From positions 3,038,001 to 3,102,000 of the forward strand of contig NZ_CP195847.1 in assembly GCF_051513965.1 (NCBI RefSeq): DNA of 64,000 nt, read 5' to 3'. Below are positions 44,909-52,400 of this stretch, piece by piece. The notes below the pieces were generated by a model. That model had not been told where the DNA came from and made no database searches. It saw only the letters and a list, made by a program, of their open reading frames with translations. Position 1 is the stretch's first letter. Each line of letters starts with the position of its first letter. Origin of the DNA: Paramicrobacterium sp051513965. GTDB lineage: Bacteria > Actinomycetota > Actinomycetes > Actinomycetales > Microbacteriaceae. The position numbers were made by a program, and so were the translations under genes.

Positions 44909-45313
44909 ATGACAAGCGTTGCCGACAAACTGGCTAAGAAGTCAGCGCGAAAGCCGTCGAGTAAGCAGGTTCGCCTCAAGCTCGTCTACATTGACTTCTG
45001 GTCGGCACTGAAGCTGTCGTTCCTCCTCGCGATCGCCGTGGCGATCATCACGGTCGTCTTCTTCTTCCTGGTGTTCACGGTTCTGGACGCTACGGGCGTC
45101 TTCGATCAGGTCTCGAGCCTCTACAAAGAGGTGACGGGCGTGAAGGAAGGCCTCGAGAGTGTCATCGGGCTCGGACGTGTGATGGGCTTCGCGCTGATCG
45201 TCGCGATTCTGAACCTCGTCGTGTTCACTGTGCTGGGAGCTCTCAGCGCTGCGCTGTACAATCTCGCGGTGAAGATCACGGGTGGTCTTCTCGTCGGATT
45301 CACGAACAACTGA
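44909..45313 (+). CDS. DUF3566 membrane protein
   Basis: A 134-residue protein with a basic N-terminus and two membrane segments (LSFLLAIAVAIITVVFFFLV and MGFALIVAILNLVVFTVLGA). The DUF3566 family occurs directly downstream of gyrA in actinobacteria; its function is not known. The ATG at 44909 is 2 bases after the gyrA stop, with AGGAAGAG ahead. Confidence 0.88.
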   Translation: MTSVADKLAKKSARKPSSKQVRLKLVYIDFWSALKLSFLLAIAVAIITVVFFFLVFTVLDATGVFDQVSSLYKEVTGVKEGLESVIGLGRVMGFALIVAILNLVVFTVLGALSAALYNLAVKITGGLLVGFTNN

Positions 45314-45395
45314 TCCGACGCAGCTGATTTTTCTGGCCGACGGTTCGATTGGGATTTAACGGCAGTTTCCGGTAATCTCGAACCTGGTCAAAAAC

Positions 45396-45469
45396 GGGGC
45401 TATAGCTCAGGCGGTTAGAGCGCTTCGCTGATAACGAAGAGGTCCCAGGTTCAAGTCCTGGTAGCCCCA
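45396..45469 (+). tRNA. tRNA-Ile (anticodon GAT)
   Basis: A 74-base cloverleaf: acceptor GGGGCTA with TAGCCCC and discriminator A, anticodon stem CTTCG/CGAAG around CTGATAA, and the T arm GGTTCAAGTCC. The position after gyrA is normal for this lineage. Confidence 0.97.
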
Positions 45470-45505
45470 CTCCTGGAGTTCATCGTAAGATGTTGTTCCA
45501 CTTTC

Positions 45506-45578
45506 GGGGCCTTAGCTCAATTGGTAGAGCGCCTGCTTTGCAAGCAGGAGGTCAGGGGTTCGATTCCCCTAGGCTCCA
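45506..45578 (+). tRNA. tRNA-Ala (anticodon TGC)
   Basis: A 73-base cloverleaf: acceptor GGGGCCT with AGGCTCC and discriminator A, anticodon stem CCTGC/GCAGG around TTTGCAA and the T arm GGTTCGATTCC. It follows tRNA-Ile by 36 bases, likely in one transcript. Confidence 0.97.
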
Positions 45579-45596
45579 CACTGTGTTGAGACAGTT

Positions 45597-45634
45597 CGCG
45601 AATGCCCTGCCGTGTGCGGGGCATTCGCGTTTTC
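45597..45634 (+). terminator. Intrinsic terminator after the tRNA pair
   Basis: An 11-bp perfect stem CGCGAATGCCC / GGGCATTCGCG followed directly by TTTT, 19 bases after tRNA-Ala. It is the clearest Rho-independent terminator in the window. Confidence 0.9.
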
Positions 45635-45851
45635 TGTCGAGTGAACCGGACGCACGTACGGATCGATCACTTCGTCAAGCATGAGGGCGAATCGTCGCGA
45701 CTGGCGTTGACGTCCGACGAGGAGATGCGGGCTGTGTGGAAGTCCGTGAGTCAACTCACACGCGGAAGTTGTCCACAACTCAGCGCGGAGACTATGCAGA
45801 GCACCCTGATTCCCGACATGATTGGGAGTACCTACTGTCAGGGGAGTACAC

Positions 45852-47363
45852 ATGGAGTTGGCTATCGCAGGCGGCGCGCTGATCTTGGTCGGCATCATCG
45901 TCGTCGTCCTCATCGTCGCGCTGATCATCGGACTCATCATTGCGAAGATGTGGATCAAGGTCGCACGTTCGGACGAAGCGCTCGTCGTCTCCGGCAAGTC
46001 GAAGAAGAGCAAAGACGAGTCCTCATTGGCCGTCATCGTCAACGGCAAGGCACTCGTCAACCCGCTGACACAACGTCACGAGATCATCTCGCTCCGCTCC
46101 CGACAGGTGCTGATGCAGGCCGAGGCGCAGTCGTATGACGGAGTGACCCTCTCGGTCGAAGCCGTTGCCATGGTGAAGATCGGCTCCTCAAAGGTACTCG
46201 TTCAGCGCGCAGCCGAGCGTTTCGCATCTCAGGACAAGGCGATCGAGCAGTTCACAACGGAACAGCTTGAGGGTGCTCTTCGCGGCATCGTCGCCACCCT
46301 CGCAGTCGTGAGCCTCATGCGAGACCGGAAGAAGTTCTCCGACCAGATCGCCATGGACGTCTCCGGAGAGCTTGCAGACCAGGGTCTCATTCTGGATTCC
46401 TTCCAGATCAAGGGCATCACCGACGACCTCGGCTACATCGCCTCCCTCGGCGCCCCTGAAGTGCAGGCGAAGCGTCAGGCCGCCGAGATCGCCGCGACCA
46501 ACGCAGAGCGCGCGATTCGACAGCAGCAGATCCGAAACGACGAGGCGAACCTCGTCGAGCAGACCGCATACGACAAGAACGAAGCTGACTCGAAGGCCCA
46601 GATCGGTCAGGCGAATGCTCGTGCTGAGCAGGCAGAGGCTCTCGCACGTGTACAGGCCCGACAGGATGTCCTTCAGCAAGAGGCGGAGAACAAGCAGGCA
46701 CAGCTGGATGCCGACATCAAACGCGTCGCCGATGCCAACAAGTACGAGCAGGAACGCGCTGCAGACGCCAAGGCGTACTCGCAGGTGAAGGCGGCAGAGG
46801 CCGAGGTCAGGATCGCCCAGAGTGAGGCTGAGGCCATCAAGGAGCGCGCAAGCGCAGAAGCTGAATCAGTGCGACTGGCCGGTGAAGCGAAGGCAGACGC
46901 CATTCGCGCCGAAGCCGCTGCGCTCCAGGAGAACCTCGAGGGCGTCATCGCTCAACGTGCGATCGACATCCTGCCGGATCTCATGGAGAGATTCGCTCAG
47001 GGATACTCGCGTATCGGAACGATCAGCATCATCGGCTCAGGCGCAGACGATTCGCCGGCCGGAAGCCAGTTCTCCGGAGAATCGGCCGTCGCTATGCGCG
47101 GAGTCTTCGAGTCCGTCAAGGAAGCCACGGGCGTGGACATCGCAGAGCTCATTCAGGGTCGCGTCACCGGAACCGCAATCGGTGAGGGCATTCGAGGTAA
47201 TGGAGATTCGTCAACGGCCGAGAGTGGTCAGGCGCGCCATGCAGCAGGTGAGAGCGAGACAGGTAGCACTACGGGGAGACCATCGGGGCAGGCGGACGCC
47301 AACGCCAGCGACTCGAACGCGGGCACGAGCGATGCCGGAGACTCGGCCGCTTCTCAGAGCTGA
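45852..47363 (+). CDS. Flotillin-like SPFH-domain membrane protein
   Basis: A 503-residue protein. An N-terminal membrane segment (LILVGIIVVVLIVALIIGLI) is followed by an SPFH/band 7 domain (about residues 38-190, with VVSGKSKKSKDESSLAVIVN and LRGIVATLAVVSLMRDRKKF), a long Ala/Glu-rich coiled-coil (200-365) and a low-complexity Ser/Gly/Asp tail. This is the layout of flotillins such as FloT/YuaG, which form membrane rafts. The ATG at 45852 with GGGGAG ahead is chosen. No NfeD-type partner gene is next to it, which is unusual for bacterial flotillins. Confidence 0.88.
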   Translation: MELAIAGGALILVGIIVVVLIVALIIGLIIAKMWIKVARSDEALVVSGKSKKSKDESSLAVIVNGKALVNPLTQRHEIISLRSRQVLMQAEAQSYDGVTLSVEAVAMVKIGSSKVLVQRAAERFASQDKAIEQFTTEQLEGALRGIVATLAVVSLMRDRKKFSDQIAMDVSGELADQGLILDSFQIKGITDDLGYIASLGAPEVQAKRQAAEIAATNAERAIRQQQIRNDEANLVEQTAYDKNEADSKAQIGQANARAEQAEALARVQARQDVLQQEAENKQAQLDADIKRVADANKYEQERAADAKAYSQVKAAEAEVRIAQSEAEAIKERASAEAESVRLAGEAKADAIRAEAAALQENLEGVIAQRAIDILPDLMERFAQGYSRIGTISIIGSGADDSPAGSQFSGESAVAMRGVFESVKEATGVDIAELIQGRVTGTAIGEGIRGNGDSSTAESGQARHAAGESETGSTTGRPSGQADANASDSNAGTSDAGDSAASQS

Positions 47364-47399
47364 TATCGCGGCATCCGTCTACACTCTCGATCCGAGAGG

Positions 47400-48035
47400 C
47401 TACCCCTTGGTGTCGCTGTCTTCGAGCGGGATCTCCGGGAGAAGAGAGAAGATCGCATGACTGAGGCGACGCCCCGGTGCGGGTTCGTTTCGCCACCCCG
47501 TCTTCACGAGTTCAAGCTCAGCGCGCTGAAGAGCCTGTGCGAAGTGGCTCGCCTCGTCGTCGGTCAGCCAGAGAGTGGATTCCCCGAGTCCCACGTACGG
47601 CGAACCGCCGTCAGGATATGCGGTGGAGTGGGCAGCAGCTCGCTTCCGAAGATCACTGAGTGCAAGACTCATGAACGCGTCGAGCGTCTCCCAGACGCCC
47701 TCCGAGTCACTTCCGTGTAAGGCGATCGAGGTGCCGGCCGCACGCCACGGCCGAGTGCGCGAATCGCCCTCGGCATCCACACGCTCCACGAGTCCCACCT
47801 TCTCCAGTGCGCGCAAGTGATAGCTCATTGCGCTCGGTGTGAGCCCCGTCAATTCCGAGAGCTCGGTTGATGTGTGCGGCTGCTGATCGGCGAACATCAG
47901 ATTCACGACGCGCTGCCGCGCGGGATGGGACATGACACGCATCGCTTCGGCATCCCTGAGATGAATGGGCCGGTCTGGAATGCCGAGGGCGTCAGACAGC
48001 TGTTTGTCGATGCTTTCGTCGCGCTGCATGCCCAC
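47400..48035 (-). CDS. ArsR-type winged-helix transcriptional regulator
   Basis: A 211-residue regulator with an ArsR-like helix-turn-helix at about residues 28-88 (EAMRVMSHPARQRVVNLMFA, TELSELTGLTPSAMSYHLRA, LEKVGLVERV) and a C-terminal domain of about 110 residues with no recognised motif. No metal-binding cysteine pair is seen in the helix-turn-helix. The start is GTG at 48035 or ATG at 48029. It is divergent from a small gene across a promoter with two inverted repeats, which it may bind. Confidence 0.85.
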   Translation of the reverse strand: MGMQRDESIDKQLSDALGIPDRPIHLRDAEAMRVMSHPARQRVVNLMFADQQPHTSTELSELTGLTPSAMSYHLRALEKVGLVERVDAEGDSRTRPWRAAGTSIALHGSDSEGVWETLDAFMSLALSDLRKRAAAHSTAYPDGGSPYVGLGESTLWLTDDEASHFAQALQRAELELVKTGWRNEPAPGRRLSHAIFSLLPEIPLEDSDTKG

Positions 48036-48045
48036 AGTCTACGCA

Positions 48046-48120
48046 ATTTATGAAAATATCCTTTGACATCTCAAACGTGAAACATATACTTCAAGTATCT
48101 GAAGTGTCTTTTTCATAAAT
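48046..48120 (+). promoter_or_regulatory. Strong promoter with two inverted repeats between the ArsR gene and the small basic gene
   Basis: TTGACA (48063-48068) and TATACT (48085-48090) are 16 bases apart, the best vegetative promoter match in the window, pointing right. ATTTATGAAAA (48046-48056) and TTTTCATAAAT (48110-48120) form an 11-base inverted repeat that brackets it. ACTTCA-AGTATC-TGAAGT (48088-48105) is a second inverted repeat at the -10 box and transcription start. These are likely operators of the divergent ArsR protein. Confidence 0.75.
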
Positions 48121-48442
48121 GGCGGTGGCGGAGATGGACAACGTGACGAGCGTGTTGATGGGGCGCGTCGAGCTGGAGCGCACTCTTCGGGAGGGGCCGA
48201 AGACGGCGATCGGAACTCCTGAGTTCGAGAAATGGGCTGCGGCCCGGCGTGCAGTCGATGAAGCTGCGCTGCAGAGGAAGGTTCAGCGGCTGGAGCGGCG
48301 ACGCGAGAAGCTCTCAGAACGTCGGGTGAGGAGGTTGGCGCGTCGCCGGGAGAGGCTCGTGCGGCGTGTTTCTGCTCTGGATCTGAAGCTCAGCCCGGCA
48401 CACAGCATCACGGCAGAGCCTGCCTGTGCGGTGGGAGGCTGA
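48119..48442 (+). CDS. Small basic coiled-coil protein of unknown function
   Basis: A 107-residue protein; residues 40-90 are very rich in Arg and Glu (RRLARRRERLVRRVSALDLK) and should form a basic helix or coiled-coil. No family is recognised. It stands directly after the strong promoter controlled by the ArsR side, with the ATG about 22 bases from the expected transcript start and no clear ribosome site; ATG at 48134 is an alternative. Regulators of this kind usually face a transporter, which is missing here. Confidence 0.5.
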   Translation: MAVAEMDNVTSVLMGRVELERTLREGPKTAIGTPEFEKWAAARRAVDEAALQRKVQRLERRREKLSERRVRRLARRRERLVRRVSALDLKLSPAHSITAEPACAVGG

Positions 48443-48461
48443 CTCGCTGCTGTTCGCCGGT

Positions 48462-49286
48462 TCAGGCGGTCACGGTTGTGACGGCATCCTGCCCCTGATT
48501 CGATCGAACAGCACGTGCACTCCACCGACCGTCTGCGCGGTGAACGCGGATCGGGTGATCGAATGCGAGAGAGATCGTCTCGGTTGTGATGACGTCGTCC
48601 GCCGAGCCCGACGCGACGACGGCACCCCGTGAGACAACAAGTGCGTGAGTCGTCGAGACGGGCAGCTCCTCCAGGTGATGGGTGACGAGAATCGTCGTGA
48701 CATCGGGCGAGGAGACGGCAAGGTCGTCGATGGTCTCGAGCAACTGCTCGCGTGCGGCAACATCGAGTCCCGTGGTCGGCTCATCGAGGAGCAGCAGCCG
48801 CGGCTGAGCGACCAGCGCTCGTGCGATCAGCGCACGTCCGCGCTCTCCCTGAGAGAGAGTCGGCCACAGTGCGTCTCGTCGGCTTGCCAGCCCCACCTGC
48901 TCGATGAGACCCTCGGCGAGACGCAGCTCGTCAACAGAGGGAGCCCAACGCATGGCGATCTCAATGGTTCCGGTCAGACCCGTGAGCACGACATCGAGCA
49001 CGGAGATCGCCGATCGAACAGGATGCCGCGGATCGACGTGCCCGATGTGACGACGGAGTTCCTGCATATCGACCCGACCCAGCTGCTCGCCGAGAACGCG
49101 CACCGTCCCGGAGGTCGGGTGAGTCCGTGCGCCGCAGAAGCCGAGGATCGTGCTCTTGCCTGCGCCATTCGGCCCGAGCAGCGCCCAGTGCTCTCCGGCA
49201 CCCGCGGTGAACGAAACGTCCGTGAGAATCGGATTGCCGTTTCGCGTGAAAGATACCTCGTGCAGATCGACGACGGCAGCACTCAT
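48462..49286 (-). CDS. ABC transporter ATP-binding protein without a partner permease
   Basis: A 274-residue ABC ATPase: Walker A LLGPNGAGKSTIL near residue 37, signature LSQGERGRALIARAL near 145, Walker B PRLLLLDEPTTGLD near 162 and the switch His in LVTHHLEEL. The LSQGE form and the substitution pattern recall stand-alone ModF- or YlmA-like ATPases. No permease is nearby, so it may not be a transporter. It overlaps the GntR gene upstream by 4 bases and shares its transcript. Confidence 0.85.
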   Translation of the reverse strand: MSAAVVDLHEVSFTRNGNPILTDVSFTAGAGEHWALLGPNGAGKSTILGFCGARTHPTSGTVRVLGEQLGRVDMQELRRHIGHVDPRHPVRSAISVLDVVLTGLTGTIEIAMRWAPSVDELRLAEGLIEQVGLASRRDALWPTLSQGERGRALIARALVAQPRLLLLDEPTTGLDVAAREQLLETIDDLAVSSPDVTTILVTHHLEELPVSTTHALVVSRGAVVASGSADDVITTETISLAFDHPIRVHRADGRWSARAVRSNQGQDAVTTVTA

Positions 49287-49951
49287 TCGAATCTCCTCTT
49301 CATATCGGTCAGGTGGGCTCGGGTGATGTGCGCGGCCTCGTCACCATCGCGCTCGGCGATCGCGTCGACGATACTGCCGTGAATCGTGTGGTCGGTGTGC
49401 GGGTCCGCCATGGGACGTGCGCGCAGCATGTCCACCATCGTCTGACGCAGTCGGGCGGAGAACGCATCGAACATCTCCAGCAGAATGACATTGCCAGATG
49501 CTGCGACGATTGCGCGGTGGAACGCAACGTCTGCGTCGACAAGCTGCTCCGGAGTCTTCCCCTCGGGCGAACGTTCTGCGAGCAGCCGGCGCAGATGCCG
49601 GAGCTCGGGCGGCGTGCGTCGCTCGGCGGCGAGAGAGGACGCCTCGACCTCGATCGCGATTCGTGCCTCGATCACGGCGATGACGCTGGCCTGAAGCACC
49701 GCCTGGATGCCGCTCTCCGCCCCCTCCAGTGACATCACGAAGACACCGGAACCCTGCCGTGACTGCAGCATCCCTTGCCCGGCAAGCTGACGGATCGCCT
49801 CGCGAACCGTTGAGCGTCCGACCCCGAGCTGCGGCGCGAGCGTAACCTCACTGGGCAGTTTCGACCCAAGCGCCCACTCGCCAGAACGGATTCTCTCGCG
49901 CAGAAGAGCCGCCGCTTGATCCGCGAGCGGCTGTCGAATCAGAGTCGGCAC
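49283..49951 (-). CDS. FadR-subfamily GntR regulator
   Basis: A 222-residue GntR protein. The winged helix is at residues 8-70 (GSKLPSEVTLAPQLGVGRST, VREAIRQLAGQGMLQSRQGS), followed by an all-helical FCD domain with the metal-binding Asp/His pattern (DADVAFHRAIVAASGN, and His residues near 190 and 210). FCD regulators respond to carboxylic acids. It is divergent from the leuA-like gene and its own start lies next to an inverted repeat CAAGT-N5-ACTTG (49960-49974), so control of both sides is likely. Confidence 0.88.
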   Translation of the reverse strand: MPTLIRQPLADQAAALLRERIRSGEWALGSKLPSEVTLAPQLGVGRSTVREAIRQLAGQGMLQSRQGSGVFVMSLEGAESGIQAVLQASVIAVIEARIAIEVEASSLAAERRTPPELRHLRRLLAERSPEGKTPEQLVDADVAFHRAIVAASGNVILLEMFDAFSARLRQTMVDMLRARPMADPHTDHTIHGSIVDAIAERDGDEAAHITRAHLTDMKRRFE

Positions 49952-49959
49952 GTGTTCTC

Positions 49960-49995
49960 CAAGTCATCAACTTGTCTGAGGAGTTGTGTTACAGT
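49960..49995 (+). promoter_or_regulatory. Candidate operator and promoter of the leuA leader
   Basis: CAAGT-CATCA-ACTTG (49960-49974) is a perfect inverted repeat next to the gntR start. A possible -10 TACAGT at 49990-49995 lies 17 bases after a weak -35 TCAACT at 49967, so a regulator bound at the repeat would cover the promoter. A second repeat CAACT-N9-AGTTG (49968-49986) overlaps it. Confidence 0.4.
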
Positions 49996-50001
49996 CTACG
50001 C

Positions 50002-50046
50002 ATGTTCGCACAGGTTCTTCTCCTTCCTCGCCGCGCCGAGGCTTGA
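50002..50046 (+). CDS. leuL: Leader peptide with three consecutive Leu codons (leuA attenuator)
   Basis: A 14-residue open frame, MFAQVLLLPRRAEA, begins 7 bases after the possible -10 box, so it may be translated from a leaderless or nearly leaderless transcript. The Leu codons are CTT CTC CTT; CTT is a rare choice in this high-GC genome. The pattern is that of leucine-controlled attenuation, as known for leuA in several actinobacteria. Confidence 0.7.
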   Translation: MFAQVLLLPRRAEA

Positions 50047-50049
50047 TGT

Positions 50050-50086
50050 GACCAGCTCCTCGGTGCGGAGGAGCTGACCGCTGGTC
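50050..50086 (+). promoter_or_regulatory. leuA attenuator hairpins
   Basis: CAGCTCCTC (50053-50061) pairs with GAGGAGCTG (50068-50076). GACCAGC (50050-50056) can pair instead with GCTGGTC (50080-50086). The two foldings share bases 50053-50056, so they can be alternatives set by the ribosome position on the leader peptide. No U-tract follows, so the stop may be Rho-linked or translational. Confidence 0.6.
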
Positions 50087-50114
50087 TCGACTCGAAGAGA
50101 CAGGACGAAGAACA

Positions 50115-51533
50115 ATGACGCACTCCACCCCCGCCGACGCAGAACGTCGCTCGACGGCATCCATCTGGAATCGGCAACGACCCTCGGGCATGCCCGCTCA
50201 CCGCTACCGCGACGTCTTCTCGCGCGTCGAGGTACCTCAGGTCGATCGAACCTGGCCGGACGCTCGCCTCATGGAGGCACCGCTCTGGGTTCCGGTCGAT
50301 CTTCGTGACGGCAACCAGGCGCTGGCAGAACCCATGGATCCCACGCGCAAGCGTCGCTTCTTCGACCAGATGGTGCGCATGGGTTACACGGAGATCGAGG
50401 TTGGGTATCCATCGGCCTCGCAGATCGACTTCGATTTCGTGCGCATGATTGCCGAGCAGCACATCGCACCTGAGGATGTGACGATCGTTGTGTTCACGCC
50501 CGCAATTCCGGAGCGCATCGAGCGCACGGTCGAGTCGATTCGAGGCATCCGAAACCCGGTTGTGGTGCATCTCTATGTCGCGACGGCTCCTGTGTGGCGA
50601 GATGTTGTGCTCGGCAAGAGTGCTCGAGAGCTGAAAGACTTGGCGATGCACGCCGGAGAACTCGTGGCGCGGCTCACGGGCGACATGCCGAACGTGCGCT
50701 TTCAGTTCTCACCCGAGGTCTTCAATCTGACAGAGCCAGATGTCGTGCTCGACATCTGCAATGCCATGGCCGAACTCTGGGATGCTTCACCGGAGCGGCC
50801 GGTCATCCTCAACCTGCCCGCCACCGTCGAGGTTGCGACCCCGAACGTGTATGCCGACCAGATCGAGCACATGCATCGAAACCTGGAGCGGCGAGACGGC
50901 GTCATTCTGTCTGTTCACCCTCACAACGACCGCGGCACGGGAATCGCGTGTGCTGAGCTCGCGGTTCTCGCCGGCGCGCAGCGCGTGGAGGGGTGCATCT
51001 TCGGAAACGGTGAGCGTACAGGCAACGTCGACATCGCGACTCTGGCACTGAACCTGCTTGCACAGGGCATCGACCCGATGATCGACTTCTCCGAGATCGA
51101 CGAGGTCCGGAGCGTCGTCGAGGAGTGCACGCGGATTCCGGTGCATCCTCGCCACCCGTATGTCGGCGAACTCGTGCACACGGCATTCAGCGGTACGCAT
51201 CAGGATGCGATTCGGAAGGGCTTCCGTGAGCACGAGTATCGTGTTGCAGACGACGGAGTCTCTCAGGCGGATGCCGAGTGGTGCATACCGTATCTGCCCA
51301 TTGATCCCAAGGATCTCGGCCGAACCTACGATGCGGTGATCAAAGTCAACGCACAGTCGGGCAAAGGCGGGATCGCATACATTCTTGAAACAGAATATGG
51401 AATCGAAATGGCGAAGTCCGAGCAATCGGCGTTCGGTGAGCATGTGCAGCGTCACGCGGATGCCACTGGGGGCGTGGTCACGCCTCGGACGCTGCGCGAA
51501 CTCTACGACTCGTGGCGATCCGCGGCGGACTGA
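50115..51533 (+). CDS. 2-isopropylmalate synthase-like protein without the leucine regulatory domain
   Basis: A 472-residue protein. The catalytic TIM barrel has DLRDGNQAL (62-70) and the metal ligands in SVHPHNDRGTG near 271, and EGCIFGNGERTGNVDIATLA near 296 is the second signature of isopropylmalate synthases. It ends shortly after the barrel and linker. Normal LeuA proteins have about 560-650 residues and a C-terminal dimer domain that binds leucine; that domain is absent. It would make 2-isopropylmalate without feedback control, or use another 2-oxo acid. The ATG at 50115 follows an AGGACGAAGAAC stretch. Confidence 0.82.
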   Translation: MTHSTPADAERRSTASIWNRQRPSGMPAHRYRDVFSRVEVPQVDRTWPDARLMEAPLWVPVDLRDGNQALAEPMDPTRKRRFFDQMVRMGYTEIEVGYPSASQIDFDFVRMIAEQHIAPEDVTIVVFTPAIPERIERTVESIRGIRNPVVVHLYVATAPVWRDVVLGKSARELKDLAMHAGELVARLTGDMPNVRFQFSPEVFNLTEPDVVLDICNAMAELWDASPERPVILNLPATVEVATPNVYADQIEHMHRNLERRDGVILSVHPHNDRGTGIACAELAVLAGAQRVEGCIFGNGERTGNVDIATLALNLLAQGIDPMIDFSEIDEVRSVVEECTRIPVHPRHPYVGELVHTAFSGTHQDAIRKGFREHEYRVADDGVSQADAEWCIPYLPIDPKDLGRTYDAVIKVNAQSGKGGIAYILETEYGIEMAKSEQSAFGEHVQRHADATGGVVTPRTLRELYDSWRSAAD

Positions 51534-51988
51534 GACTCCGCTCGCTCGACGGACTCGATGAGGCGGGTCGTGACATCGCGAAGGGCCCGAACGTCGTCTT
51601 CGCTCAGCTGGAGCTTCGCCATCATGGCGACGGGAACCTGCGTGGCTTCCGCTCGCAGTGCGCGCCCCCTCTCAGTGAGTTCGACCACGAGCACGCGTTC
51701 GTCGTGTGGATCACGCGCTCGCGTCACGTAGCCGATCGTCTCAAGACGCTTCACCATCGGCGAAAGGGTCGCCGGCTCGAGCTTGAGCATTCCGGAGAGC
51801 TGCTTGAGGGAGCTGCCCCCGTGCTGCCAGAGAGCGAGCATCACGAGATACTGCGGATGCGTGAGCTGCAGCGGGTCAAGCTCTGAGCGGTAAGCATCGA
51901 TCACACCGCGAGACGCCACGGCAAGCGCGAAGCACACCTGGCTCTCAAGGGCCAGGAGCTCGTCAGGGGAGGAGTCGGTCGGCGCCAT
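51503..51988 (-). CDS. MarR family transcriptional regulator
   Basis: A 161-residue MarR protein: LQLTHPQYLVMLALWQHGGS near residue 40, recognition part LKQLSGMLKLEPATLSPMVK near 60 and wing YVTRARDPHDERVLVVELTE near 86. It overlaps the end of the leuA-like gene by 31 bases, tail to tail. The ATG at 51988 begins the conserved part (MAPTDSSPDE); a longer frame would run through the next small gene. Confidence 0.88.
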   Translation of the reverse strand: MAPTDSSPDELLALESQVCFALAVASRGVIDAYRSELDPLQLTHPQYLVMLALWQHGGSSLKQLSGMLKLEPATLSPMVKRLETIGYVTRARDPHDERVLVVELTERGRALRAEATQVPVAMMAKLQLSEDDVRALRDVTTRLIESVERAESQSAADRHES

Positions 51989-52002
51989 CGAGTCTGATTG
52001 TC

Positions 52003-52233
52003 TCACGCGGGGCAGTGCAGACGAGTGGGCGTGTACTGCCCCGAACTGCGCTCGAGCCGGTGCGTGGACATCGCTGCGCCGCACATCGGGCAATCCGGGT
52101 CGGATGGACGCACGTCGGGGCCCTCCGCGTATCCCGCGCCGATCTGAGCTGGTCCTGTGAAGGTGTAGACGACGCGGTTCCATGCCCGGTAGAACCGCCA
52201 GAATGCCTGCTTCATGAGAGTGCCCTGCCTCAC
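52003..52233 (-). CDS. Small protein with a CxxC zinc-binding knuckle
   Basis: A protein of 70-76 residues, starting with GTG at 52233 or, more likely, ATG at 52215 (MKQAFWRFYRAWNRVVYTFT). It holds CPMCGAAM near residue 48 and a late HCPA, so a zinc knuckle with three Cys and a His is possible. An aromatic N-terminal helix could touch the membrane. I do not recognise a named family. It ends 14 bases ahead of the marR start on the same strand, probably one transcript. Confidence 0.6.
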   Translation of the reverse strand: MRQGTLMKQAFWRFYRAWNRVVYTFTGPAQIGAGYAEGPDVRPSDPDCPMCGAAMSTHRLERSSGQYTPTRLHCPA

Positions 52234-52257
52234 TTTGGGAGAGTGTTTCGTGGACTA

Positions 52258-52273
52258 ATCTTTAGCGTACTAA
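52258..52273. promoter_or_regulatory. Possible operator of the marR transcript
   Basis: CTAA-tct-TTAG and TTAG-cgta-CTAA overlap here, upstream of the small zinc protein and marR. MarR proteins often bind such short AT-rich repeats over their own promoter. Support is positional only. Confidence 0.3.
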
Positions 52274-52400
52274 GTAATTGACACGAGAGGAGGAGGCCGA
52301 GCGATACACACTCCGTGTTCTGCTGGAAGGTTCGTCCAGATCAGAAGCGGAGTCGGCTACGCGAGCGGATCGATTGGGACCGGCGGGGCCGACCGGACAC

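Noticed and set aside
50002..50046. Leader peptide as a chance frame
   Set aside because: Considered, but the run of Leu codons, the hairpins after it and the leuA-like gene downstream together favour a real attenuator, so it was kept as a feature.
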